From a virus, in IMG/VR virus record IMGVR_UViG_3300042546_000441, positions 1 to 33,063 of that record: a stretch of DNA of 33,063 bases; one strand, 5' to 3'. The position numbers were made by a program, and so were the translations under genes. The notes under the pieces were generated by a model. It was not told where the DNA came from and did no database searches. It saw nothing but the letters and a program-made list of their open reading frames with translations. This document shows, piece by piece, positions 1 to 6,583 of the stretch (its first letter is position 1; every line of letters starts with the position of its first letter).

Positions 1-127
1 GCCGCTGAGAGCCGCGACCTGTCCACCGAGGAGCGCGAGTTCGTCGACCGCACGTTCGCGGAGCTTGACGAGAAGCGCACCATGATTGACACCCTCATCA
101 CCGCTGAGAAGCGTGAGGCTGAGATCG
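1..127. repeat. Terminal duplicate of the circular assembly (left copy)
   Basis: This stretch is identical to 32937-33063. Both copies lie in one reading frame of the major capsid gene, so the duplication is best read as the overlap left when a circular or circularly permuted genome is written linearly. It is not a functional terminal repeat. A 127-base overlap equals a common maximum assembly k-mer, which supports this. The unique genome length is then 32,936 bases. Confidence 0.93.
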
Positions 128-1140
128 CCGAGGCCATGCGTGGCGTCGCAGATGTCGCTCGCCCGGTTGAGGCCCGCACAGCTGCGGCCGAGTCCGACGC
201 CGACATCCTTCGTCAGCTGCTCGCTGGTGAGCGTCGTGCGCACTCGTTCCAGTTTGAGAAGCGCGACATCGCCAAGACCAGCAGCAACGCCCCCGTGCCG
301 ACGTCGTTCTCCGACGTCGTCATCGACCAGGCCCGCCTCGTCGGCCCGATGCTCGACCCGACCGTCGTCACCGTCCTCAACACGGGCTCCGGCGAGGACC
401 TTGTCCTTCCGTCGCTCGCGTCCTGGTCAACGGCCGGCTTCGAGGCTGAGGCCGCCACGATCGACGAGTCGGACCCGACCTTCGGCAAGACCACGCTCAA
501 GGCCTACAAGTACGCCTTTATCGTGCAGGTCTCGCAGGAGTTCCTGGCCGACAGCAACATCGACGTCATTGGGTTCCTCGGCCAGCAGGCCGGCAACGCC
601 ATTGGCTACGCCGTGAACGACAAGCTCACGCTGGGCACCGCCACGGTGGAGCCCAACGGCATTGTCACCGCGGCTGCGGCCGGCGTGACCGGCGGCACCG
701 CTACCGCGACACGCGGCACGGGCGGCTTCACTGCTGACGATCTGATCGACCTCGTCTACTCGCTCGATGGTGCGGCTCGCCGCCTCCCCGGTTTCGGGGT
801 CATGGCGAACGGCTCCAGCATCGGCGCCATGCGCAAGCTCAAGACGTCGTCGGGTGACTACGTCTTCGTGCCCAGCATCCAGCCCGGAACCCCGGACTCG
901 ATCCTCGGCTACTCGCTGATTGAGAACCCGGCAATGGCCTCGGTCGCTTCGGGCGCCAAGTCTGTTCTTGCCGGGCACTTCCCGTCGTACTACGTCCGCA
1001 CCGTGGGCGGCATCGACGTGGCACGGTCGGATGACTTCGCCTTCAACACCGGCCAGGTCACGCTGCGCTTCCAGATCCGCGTCGACGGCAACCTGCCGCA
1101 GACGTCGCACGTCAAGCGTTTCACCGGCGGCACCGCCTAG
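1..1140 (+). CDS. Major capsid protein, HK97 fold (C-terminal 379 residues; begins at 32859)
   Basis: This is the main shell protein of the virion. The gene is split by the window ends; joined across them it gives about 405 residues. The N-terminal ~110 residues are charged and helical (rich in E, K, R and A), as expected for the scaffold-like delta domain removed by the prohead protease. From about residue 120 the fold-type sequence begins (VVIDQARLVGPMLD, then YKYAFIVQVSQEFLADS), typical of the phage capsid family near Pfam PF05065. The neighbours agree: protease and portal lie just upstream, and connector and tail genes downstream beyond the glycosyltransferase insert. A 15-bp hairpin follows the stop. 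Family assignment rests on motif style and gene order; the family is confident, the exact cleavage site is unknown. Confidence 0.93.
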   Translation, partial: AAESRDLSTEEREFVDRTFAELDEKRTMIDTLITAEKREAEIAEAMRGVADVARPVEARTAAAESDADILRQLLAGERRAHSFQFEKRDIAKTSSNAPVPTSFSDVVIDQARLVGPMLDPTVVTVLNTGSGEDLVLPSLASWSTAGFEAEAATIDESDPTFGKTTLKAYKYAFIVQVSQEFLADSNIDVIGFLGQQAGNAIGYAVNDKLTLGTATVEPNGIVTAAAAGVTGGTATATRGTGGFTADDLIDLVYSLDGAARRLPGFGVMANGSSIGAMRKLKTSSGDYVFVPSIQPGTPDSILGYSLIENPAMASVASGAKSVLAGHFPSYYVRTVGGIDVARSDDFAFNTGQVTLRFQIRVDGNLPQTSHVKRFTGGTA

Positions 1141-1157
1141 TCACTAGGCACCTAGAC

Positions 1158-1199
1158 GTGGATGGCCCCGCCTTTGCGCAGGGGGGCGGGGCCATCCAC
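1158..1199 (+). terminator. Strong hairpin after the major capsid gene
   Basis: A perfect 15-bp stem is formed by 1158-1172 and 1185-1199 (GTGGATGGCCCCGCC with its complement) around a 12-nt loop, 18 bases after the capsid stop. There is no T-run after it, so it may be an intrinsic terminator of the GC-rich actinobacterial kind, a partial terminator that lowers expression of the following genes relative to capsid, or a 3' mRNA stabiliser. The loop carries the octamer CCTGCGCA on the minus strand, and a second copy follows at 1205-1212. Confidence 0.75.
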
Positions 1200-1227
1200 A
1201 CCCCCCTGCGCACACAAGGAGAAACAG

Positions 1228-2499
1228 GTGGCCCATGCCACGAAAGCCTCAAACACTCGCAACAATTCACGCAGCGGGAATCCCGCTCGACGTGCCGCCG
1301 CCCGAGAGGGAGCAGCTCCTCCGGCTGGGACTGCTGCACGAAGAATCCTCTGGGCCAGCAACGCGCCCTGGACGGCCACGGGCTACGGCGAGCAAACCCA
1401 GCAAGCCACCCGGCGAATCAAAGCCGCCGGCCACGAAGTAGCCATCGCCTCCAACTACGGGCTCGAGGGCTCAACGATGGAGTGGGAAGGCCTGCCGGTC
1501 TACCCCCGCGGCCTAGACATCTACAGCAACGACGTGATCCCTGCCTATGCGATGGACTGGGGCCGACCAACTGGGCAGCAGGCCGTCGTCATCACCCTGT
1601 TTGACTGCTGGGTTTTCAAGGGCGCTGGCTGGGATGTCCTCGACCGGGTCGCCTCCTGGGTGCCGATTGACCACTTCCCCGCACCGGCCCCAGTCATCGA
1701 GTGGCTGAAGCGCCCCAACGTGACACCGATTGCCATGTCTCAGTTCGGGCTTGACGCGATTGAGCGCCACGACATCGAGGCGCTGTACGTCCCGCACGCC
1801 ATCGACACCAAGGTCTTCAAGCCGACGGATCTGATCCAGGGCAGTGACGGCCAAGTGCCCGCCCGCACATGGATGGGCATCCCCGACCACGCCTACGTCA
1901 TAGGGATGGTTTCTGCCAACAAGGGGCAGGTGGATCGCAAGTCGTTCGCCGAGTCATTCCTCGCGACCGCGATGGTGATGCAGAAGCACAACGACGTCTG
2001 GCTCTACCTGCACACCGAGCCGAGCCCAGCGATGTCTGGCCTTGATTTGCGGGCGCTGCTGGCCGCGACGGGCGTGCCGATGGACCGGGTCGCCTTCGCT
2101 GACTCCTACTCCTACCGCATGGGCATCCCCAAGGAAGCCCTTGCCAGCATCTACACGGGCATTGACGTGCTGCTTCAGCCCAGCCGAGGCGAAGGCTTCG
2201 GAATCCCCGCCGTCGAGGCCCAGGCTTGCGGCACCCCGGTCATCGTGTCCAACGCAACCGCGCAGCCTGAGCTTGTCGGCGACGGCTGGCTCTGCGACGT
2301 GCAGCCGGCATGGGACGCACCTCAAGGCTGCTGGTTCTTCACGCCCCTGGTGCCGAGCATCGTTGACAACCTTGAGGCTGCCTACGCGCGAGGCCGAGGC
2401 CGATCCCAGCAGGCCATTGACTTTGCCGCCAACTATGACGCCGATGTTGTGTTTGACAGGTATTGGCGGTTAGCGCTCGACGTCCTCCTCGCGCCATGA
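1228..2499 (+). CDS. Glycosyltransferase, GT-B fold, family 4-like
   Basis: It should transfer a sugar from a nucleotide donor; a virion protein is the plausible acceptor given its place beside the capsid gene. The GT-B N-terminal strand appears as RILWASNAPW followed by GYGEQT. The donor-binding region carries GEGFGIPAVEAQACGTPVIVS in the family pattern EGFG(I/L)xxxEAxAxGxPV. The start is uncertain. GTG 1228 sits 6 bases after AAGGAG, but it adds ~40 low-complexity residues before the conserved core, where the other frame shows the coding signal. No ATG, GTG or TTG lies in frame between 1228 and the core at about 1339. The stop overlaps the next gene by ATGA, so the cassette is translationally coupled. 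The enzyme class is fairly sure; donor and target are unknown. Confidence 0.85.
   Translation: MAHATKASNTRNNSRSGNPARRAAAREGAAPPAGTAARRILWASNAPWTATGYGEQTQQATRRIKAAGHEVAIASNYGLEGSTMEWEGLPVYPRGLDIYSNDVIPAYAMDWGRPTGQQAVVITLFDCWVFKGAGWDVLDRVASWVPIDHFPAPAPVIEWLKRPNVTPIAMSQFGLDAIERHDIEALYVPHAIDTKVFKPTDLIQGSDGQVPARTWMGIPDHAYVIGMVSANKGQVDRKSFAESFLATAMVMQKHNDVWLYLHTEPSPAMSGLDLRALLAATGVPMDRVAFADSYSYRMGIPKEALASIYTGIDVLLQPSRGEGFGIPAVEAQACGTPVIVSNATAQPELVGDGWLCDVQPAWDAPQGCWFFTPLVPSIVDNLEAAYARGRGRSQQAIDFAANYDADVVFDRYWRLALDVLLAP
1235..1441 (+). CDS. Small head-region protein overlapping the glycosyltransferase start
   Basis: This 68-residue frame opens with ATG, 13 bases after the AAGGAG at 1216-1221. Its first ~37 residues (IHAAGIPLDVPPPE, then REQLLRLGLLHEE) resemble small proteins encoded next to phage capsid genes that carry a D-V-P-x-x-E-x-x-x-L-x-x-x-G-L pattern. 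From 1268 to 1342, 21 of 25 codons in this frame end in G or C, against about 11 of 27 in the competing frame, so this is the likely coding frame there. After about 1343 the signal moves to the glycosyltransferase frame, and the remaining tail (rich in P, K and S) looks less like conserved protein. It may be a separate overlapping gene or the true N-terminus of the glycosyltransferase reached by a -1 shift or an indel. Confidence 0.5.
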   Translation: MPRKPQTLATIHAAGIPLDVPPPEREQLLRLGLLHEESSGPATRPGRPRATASKPSKPPGESKPPATK

Positions 2500-3260
2500 G
2501 GGTCGCTTGGGTGACGCACCACATCCCTAGGGTTGAGGAGCGGCACGCGGCGCTACTGCCGGGCAAGTATGCGGGTGGGGCGGAACGGAACACCGACTAC
2601 ATGGTCACGGCGGCGCCGGCCGGTGTTGAGGTCACCTACATCGAGCCGGAAGCCGCTGAGAGCGCCGCAGACGCGACATACGATCGGGTAGTAGTCGGAG
2701 GCACTGACAAACTCTCCGAAGCCTCTATGAATTTCCTAGCGGCTCTCAGGCCCATTGTCTGGGTGCAGCACGCCCAGCACCGCACACCGGCCAAGGCTGA
2801 CCTGTTCCGCCAGGCGTCGCGGTTCTTGACGATGAGCCGCGCGCACATGGGCTGGGAAGCCGAGTGGACTGGGCGCGCTGACGCCTTTATTCACTCTCCG
2901 GTTCCGCCGGACTGCGTCGCCCCCGCCGATAAGGAACCTTTTGCCTTGTTCGCGGGTAGACGCCACCCGGCCAAGGGGAAACTCAACGCCCGCATTTGGG
3001 CGCAGCGCCACGGCGTTGAGCTCGTTGAGCTGGAGAACGCCCCGCACGAGGTCGTGCTGGACCACATGGCCCGCGCCAAATACTTCGTCCACCTCCCCAA
3101 GGAGCGGGACGCCTGCCCCCTCGTCGTCATCGAGGCCACCCTCGCTGGCTGCGACATCGTCACCAACTCCCTCGTCGGGCGGCTAGAGCCCGGCGACCCT
3201 GCGGCAGTCCTCGCCCAGCAACCCGAGCGGTTCTGGCGAATTGTGGAGGAAACAGCATGA
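2496..3260 (+). CDS. Second glycosyltransferase-like protein
   Basis: This 254-residue protein starts at an ATG overlapping the previous stop (ATGA). The N-terminus (MRVAWVTHHIPRVEE) and the GGAERNTDYM segment look like the acceptor side of GT-B enzymes. Mid-protein VWVQHAQH, FLTMSRAHMGWEAEWTG and the later KYFVHLPKERDACPLVVIE with EATLAGCDIVTNSLVG resemble the second Rossmann domain and its conserved glutamate. It is shorter than a usual GT4 enzyme (about 350-400 residues), so it may be compact or act with the preceding enzyme. It overlaps the downstream epimerase gene by four bases, placing all three in one translation unit. Substrate unknown. Confidence 0.75.
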   Translation: MRVAWVTHHIPRVEERHAALLPGKYAGGAERNTDYMVTAAPAGVEVTYIEPEAAESAADATYDRVVVGGTDKLSEASMNFLAALRPIVWVQHAQHRTPAKADLFRQASRFLTMSRAHMGWEAEWTGRADAFIHSPVPPDCVAPADKEPFALFAGRRHPAKGKLNARIWAQRHGVELVELENAPHEVVLDHMARAKYFVHLPKERDACPLVVIEATLAGCDIVTNSLVGRLEPGDPAAVLAQQPERFWRIVEETA

Positions 3261-4183
3261 AGATCGTTGTCACCGGCTCCGCCGGCACGTTGGGCGCCCC
3301 CCTGGTCGCCGAGCTGCGCGAGCGCGGCCACGACGTCTGGGGAATCGAACTCCAGCACACCGGCCAGCCCCAGACCGTGCGCGCCGATGTCGCCGACTAC
3401 CGTCAGCTGCGCGCCGCCTTCGACCGCGTCGGCGACTTCGACCTCGTCTACCACCTGGCCGCCGAGTTCGGCAGACTAAACGGGGAAGAGTTCTACGAGA
3501 AAGTTTGGGAAACCAACGCCATCGGGACCCGCAACGTGCTCGAGCTTCAGCGTGAGCGCGGCTTCCGCCACGTCTTTGCCTCCTCCTCCGAGGTTTACGG
3601 TGAGGCCGACGCCGAAGCCATCGACGAGCGCTACCTCCTCGACAACCCGCAGCCGCGCCTCACCAACGACTACGCCATCAGCAAGCGCGTGAACGAGGAG
3701 CAGATCCGCAACTTCGCAGACCGCTACGGCACCAAGACCATGACGCTGCGGTTCTTCAACGCCTACGGCCCCGGCGAGCGGTATCACGACTACCGCTCCG
3801 TCGTCTGCCTCTTCGCTTACCGGCTGCTGACTGGGAAGCCGATCACGGTTTTTGAGAACTACCACCGAGTGTTCCTCTACCAGGCTGACTTCATCGTGAC
3901 GCTCGCCAACGCCGCCACGAGCTTCGCCCCAGGCGAGACCGTGAACGTCGGCGGGGACGAGTACGTCAGCGTTGAGGACATGGCAAACATGCTGCTCGAG
4001 GTCACGGGCGCCCACCCGTCCCTCGTCAACCGGCTTCCGCTGGACAAGCACAACGTGACGAGCAAGAAGCCTGACATCTCCAAGGCCAAGGCACTGCTGC
4101 ACCACAACCCGCGCACAAGGCTCGCTCAGGGACTTCCCCTGACCGTCGACTGGATGCGGAAGCATTACGAAATCGGAGGCTGA
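3257..4183 (+). CDS. NAD-dependent nucleotide-sugar epimerase/dehydratase (extended SDR)
   Basis: This 308-residue enzyme probably makes the activated sugar used by the two glycosyltransferases. The cofactor motif TGSAGTLG (residues 6-13) matches TGxxGxxG. The catalytic triad is visible as S110-S111 in FASSSEVYG and Y139-x3-K143 in NDYAISKRVNEE. LRFFNAYGPGE at about residue 175 is the substrate-binding signature of GalE/RmlB-like enzymes, and NVGGDEYVSVEDMA near residue 230 is also typical. Length is normal. Which reaction it performs (4-epimerase, 4,6-dehydratase or decarboxylase) cannot be read from the sequence. It ends two bases before the connector gene, so the sugar genes are embedded in the head operon. 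Confidence 0.9.
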   Translation: MKIVVTGSAGTLGAPLVAELRERGHDVWGIELQHTGQPQTVRADVADYRQLRAAFDRVGDFDLVYHLAAEFGRLNGEEFYEKVWETNAIGTRNVLELQRERGFRHVFASSSEVYGEADAEAIDERYLLDNPQPRLTNDYAISKRVNEEQIRNFADRYGTKTMTLRFFNAYGPGERYHDYRSVVCLFAYRLLTGKPITVFENYHRVFLYQADFIVTLANAATSFAPGETVNVGGDEYVSVEDMANMLLEVTGAHPSLVNRLPLDKHNVTSKKPDISKAKALLHHNPRTRLAQGLPLTVDWMRKHYEIGG

Positions 4184-4185
4184 CC

Positions 4186-4812
4186 GTGGCGATTAGCAAC
4201 GGCTACGCAACCCTGGCGCAGATCAAGTCTGCGCTGCGCATCGCCTCCGGCGACGCCACCGACGACGCCCTCCTCGAGATGGCCGTTGAGTCCGCCTCGC
4301 GCCTCATCGACGCCTACTGCGGCAGGAACTTCATCAACGCCGGCACCGTCACCCGCTACTACAACACCGAGAACCCCTACGTCGTGCAGATTGACGACGC
4401 CCGGTCGATCTCCCAGGTGCAGACCTCCACGGGCCTGGACGGCGTGTACGACACGACCTGGACGATTGGCACGGCAGGCGGGCAGGGCGACGCCCAGCCA
4501 GAGCCGATCAACGACTACCTCGGTGGCGTGGTCTGGCCCTACACCCGCATCCGGGCCATCGGCGACTACTCCTTCCCGACCGGCCCGGAGAACTCCATCA
4601 AGGTGACTGCGGTCTTCGGCTGGCCCAACATCCCGGTCACGGTGACTCAGGCGTGCGTGCTTCAGTCGTCCAGAATTTTTGCACGCTTGCAGAGTCCGCT
4701 GGGCGTTGCCGGCTTCGGGCCCGACATGGGAATCGTCAGAGTCAGCCGCGGCCTTGACCCCGACGTCGTCCAGCTGGTCGAGGGCTACCGCCGCGTCAAC
4801 GGTGTCGCATGA
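4186..4812 (+). CDS. Head-tail connector (gp6-like adaptor)
   Basis: The 208-residue product starts at GTG with CGGAGG just upstream. Its N-terminus (YATLAQIKSALRI, then DDALLEMAVESASRLIDAYCGR) is the helical signature of HK97 gp6/SPP1 gp15-type adaptors, which form a ring under the portal. A beta-rich middle follows (V-Q-I-D-D-A-R-S-I, then GVYDTTWTI), then a helical end. In most related phages this gene follows the capsid gene directly; here the sugar cassette separates them. It overlaps the next gene by four bases. Confidence 0.82.
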   Translation: MAISNGYATLAQIKSALRIASGDATDDALLEMAVESASRLIDAYCGRNFINAGTVTRYYNTENPYVVQIDDARSISQVQTSTGLDGVYDTTWTIGTAGGQGDAQPEPINDYLGGVVWPYTRIRAIGDYSFPTGPENSIKVTAVFGWPNIPVTVTQACVLQSSRIFARLQSPLGVAGFGPDMGIVRVSRGLDPDVVQLVEGYRRVNGVA

Positions 4813-5219
4813 CAGCGCTCACCGACCTACGCACCGGGCTGGCCAACAGGCTCGCCACCATCAGCGGCCTGCGGTCCTCGGCCTACATTCCCGACAACCC
4901 GCAGCCTCCCGTCGCGGTCGTGATGCCGGGCCGCATCCAGTACGACACCGCCTTCGGGCGCGGGTCGGACGAATACTCATTCACCATCATGCTCATCGTC
5001 GGCCGCGTAGCCGACCGGGCATCACAGACCAACCTCGACGCCTACTGCGCCTCTAGTGGTAGCGCGTCGGTGAAGGCGGCAATTGAAGGTGACCGCTCCC
5101 TCGGGGGCAAAGCCTTGGACTGCCGAGTCACAGAAATGACTAACCAGGGCTCGTTGAGCATCGGGGACGTCACCTACCACACGGCCGAATTCTCGGTCAC
5201 CGTCATTGCCGCCGGCTAA
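4809..5219 (+). CDS. Tail terminator-like protein
   Basis: A 136-residue protein beginning TALTDLRTGLANRLATI, with VAVVMPGRIQYDTAFGRGSDEYSFTI cut into beta strands and a C-terminal strand TAEFSVTVIAAG. This order (N-terminal helix, beta sheet with a central GR/GSD loop) is typical of the small proteins between connector and major tail protein in actinophages, which cap the tail tube and join it to the head. No separate head-closure gene is recognisable between it and the connector, so one protein may do both jobs. Role inferred mainly from position. Confidence 0.65.
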   Translation: MTALTDLRTGLANRLATISGLRSSAYIPDNPQPPVAVVMPGRIQYDTAFGRGSDEYSFTIMLIVGRVADRASQTNLDAYCASSGSASVKAAIEGDRSLGGKALDCRVTEMTNQGSLSIGDVTYHTAEFSVTVIAAG

Positions 5220-5231
5220 GGAGTAAGCAGA

Positions 5232-5660
5232 ATGGCAAAGTTCATCGGCAAGAATCTTCGGGTGAAGGTCGGCAGCACCGAGCTCACCACCAACATCGCA
5301 AGCGTCGAGGTCACCGAGACTGTCGACGAGATCGAGACCACGGCGTTCGGCCAGGCTGCGCGCAGCCGCATCGCCGGGCTCAAGGACGCCTCGGTCACGA
5401 TCAGCTTCCATCAGGACTACGACGCCTCGAGCGTCAACGCCACGCTCGCCAGCGTGTTTGGCGGCACGGCCAATGTGGTCATCCTCGCGGGCACCTCGCC
5501 CACACAGGGCACCGCAACCGCCACGTCGCCCCTTTACACCATCCCCACGCTGTGCAGCGCCCAGACGCCTGTGAACGGGCAGGTTGGCGACCTGACCACA
5601 TTTGATGTGACGTGGCCCGCCGTCGGCGAGATCAGCAAGTCCACTGCTGGCACGTTCTAG
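5232..5660 (+). CDS. Major tail tube protein
   Basis: This 142-residue protein starts at ATG with AAGGAG twelve bases upstream. It is nearly all beta, opening KFIGKNLRVKVGSTELT, then VEVTETVDEIETTAFG and ASVTISFHQDYDASS. It ends with FDVTWPAVGEISKSTAG. The VDEIETTAFG-like segment and the strand-rich composition match small siphovirus tail tube proteins. It lies directly before the tail assembly chaperones, as in lambda-like and actinophage gene order. It should polymerise into the hollow tail tube around the tape measure protein. Confidence 0.8.
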   Translation: MAKFIGKNLRVKVGSTELTTNIASVEVTETVDEIETTAFGQAARSRIAGLKDASVTISFHQDYDASSVNATLASVFGGTANVVILAGTSPTQGTATATSPLYTIPTLCSAQTPVNGQVGDLTTFDVTWPAVGEISKSTAGTF

Positions 5661-5675
5661 GCCTAGGAGAATCCC

Positions 5676-5957
5676 TTGCGCATCAACTTCACGATCACCT
5701 ACGCCGACGGCACGGCGGCGGAGGCTATGGCCTCCGTCGCCGACCAGGTGGCCTTTGAGCAGGCACACGACCGCTCCATTGCCCGCCTTGCCGACGACTT
5801 CCGCCTCACTGACGCCTGCTGGCTGGCGTGGCACTCGCTGCACCGCACTGCCCGCACGGCTGACGATTTCGACACCTGGCTCGACAAGGTTGAGAACGTG
5901 GAGTTTGGTCAGGGGAAGATCGTCCCTTTGGAGGGGACGACAACGCCCACTGGCTGA
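5676..5957 (+). CDS. Tail assembly chaperone, short form (gpG-like)
   Basis: This 93-residue protein starts at TTG, with TAGGAG upstream, and opens with RINFTITYADGT. It lies between major tail protein and tape measure genes, the conserved place of the G/GT chaperones that keep the tape measure protein soluble and guide tail tube growth. The frame stays closed after the TGA at 5955-5957, but the -1 frame is open to 6082 and encodes convincing protein. A slippery heptamer C-CCT-TTG lies at 5924-5930, in phase with this frame. Confidence 0.82.
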   Translation: MRINFTITYADGTAAEAMASVADQVAFEQAHDRSIARLADDFRLTDACWLAWHSLHRTARTADDFDTWLDKVENVEFGQGKIVPLEGTTTPTG

Positions 5958-6082
5958 TCGTCCATCTGGCCTACGAGTACGGCATCACGCCGTCACAAGT
6001 GCTGGCCGAGTCCGACCGCATGATCTTCACCATGTCGAAATACCTCACATGGCGAGCACAGGAGTCAACGAAACGAGGCTAG
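5676..6082 (+). CDS. Tail assembly chaperone, -1 frameshift product (gpGT-like)
   Basis: Reading the short-form frame to 5930 and then slipping back one base gives about 135 residues. The extension is G-G-D-D-N-A-H-W, then LIVHLAYEYGITPSQVLAES, ending with a basic stretch at TAG 6080-6082. This has no start codon of its own with a ribosome-binding site, it continues in the -1 frame, and it stops one base before the next ATG. That is the layout of lambda gpG/gpGT. In lambda-like phages the T domain binds the tape measure and tail tube proteins. Frameshifting is inferred from sequence, not shown. Confidence 0.8.
5924..5930 (+). promoter_or_regulatory. Candidate -1 ribosomal slippery site
   Basis: CCCTTTG fits the X-XXY-YYZ pattern with zero-frame codons CCT and TTG and -1 codons CCC and TTT. 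It lies 24 bases before the zero-frame stop codon. The downstream -1 frame encodes the conserved-looking chaperone extension. Confidence 0.7.
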
Positions 6083-6583
6083 ATGGATCTCAACGTTCGA
6101 CTCACTGGTGCTGACGCAACCTTGAAGGCCTTGTCTATCCTCGAGCCCAGCGTCGCCAGGCGAGTCAAGCGCGAGATCAGCGACATAGGCTCCGGCCTAG
6201 CCGCCTATATCAGTTCCCTGGCACAGTCCGAGCCGCCCGTTTCGGGCTGGGTCGGGACGCCAGGGTGGCCGGCGTGGGAAGCCGTCACGGGCTCTTCGAG
6301 CCGCCGCGGTGCCGGCGTTGTTGTCACCCCTAGATCTGGCGATGCCCGTATCGCTGGCATGTACGAATACATCGGCAACGCGACAAAGATCCGCACCCCG
6401 CAGGGCGCCGTGCTGTCGCGCATGATGAATGAGCGTTTAGGCGTCCCCGTGTCAAACAGCAGACGCAAGCGGCCCGGTCGCCTGGTGCGCAAGACACTGA
6501 ACGACAAATATGCCGAGGCTCGCCAGAAGATTGAGCAGGCTTGCCATTCGGCCGTTGATGAAGTGAATAGGAGGATGCCCTGA
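6083..6583 (+). CDS. Tail-region protein, HK97 gp10-like
   Basis: The 166-residue product begins MDLNVRLTGADATLKALSIL, similar in style to the HK97 gp10 family opening (V-x-G-x-x-x-L-x-x-L). It then has a long helix PSVARRVKREISDIGSGLAAYI. The middle is rich in G, W and P (GWVGTPGWPAWEAV) and the end is basic (RRKRPGRLVRKTLNDKY). HK97 gp10 proteins join head and tail, but here the gene lies between the chaperones and the tape measure, where many actinophages have a minor tail or completion protein. The start follows the chaperone stop directly, and the stop overlaps the tape measure ATG. Confidence 0.5.
   Translation: MDLNVRLTGADATLKALSILEPSVARRVKREISDIGSGLAAYISSLAQSEPPVSGWVGTPGWPAWEAVTGSSSRRGAGVVVTPRSGDARIAGMYEYIGNATKIRTPQGAVLSRMMNERLGVPVSNSRRKRPGRLVRKTLNDKYAEARQKIEQACHSAVDEVNRRMP

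Noticed and set aside
427-1110. Long antisense frame under the capsid gene
   Set aside because: It mirrors the high-GC3 pattern of the capsid gene and has no plausible start or recognisable motif. The same holds for other long antisense frames such as 3476-4165, 5022-5843 and 8330-9124.
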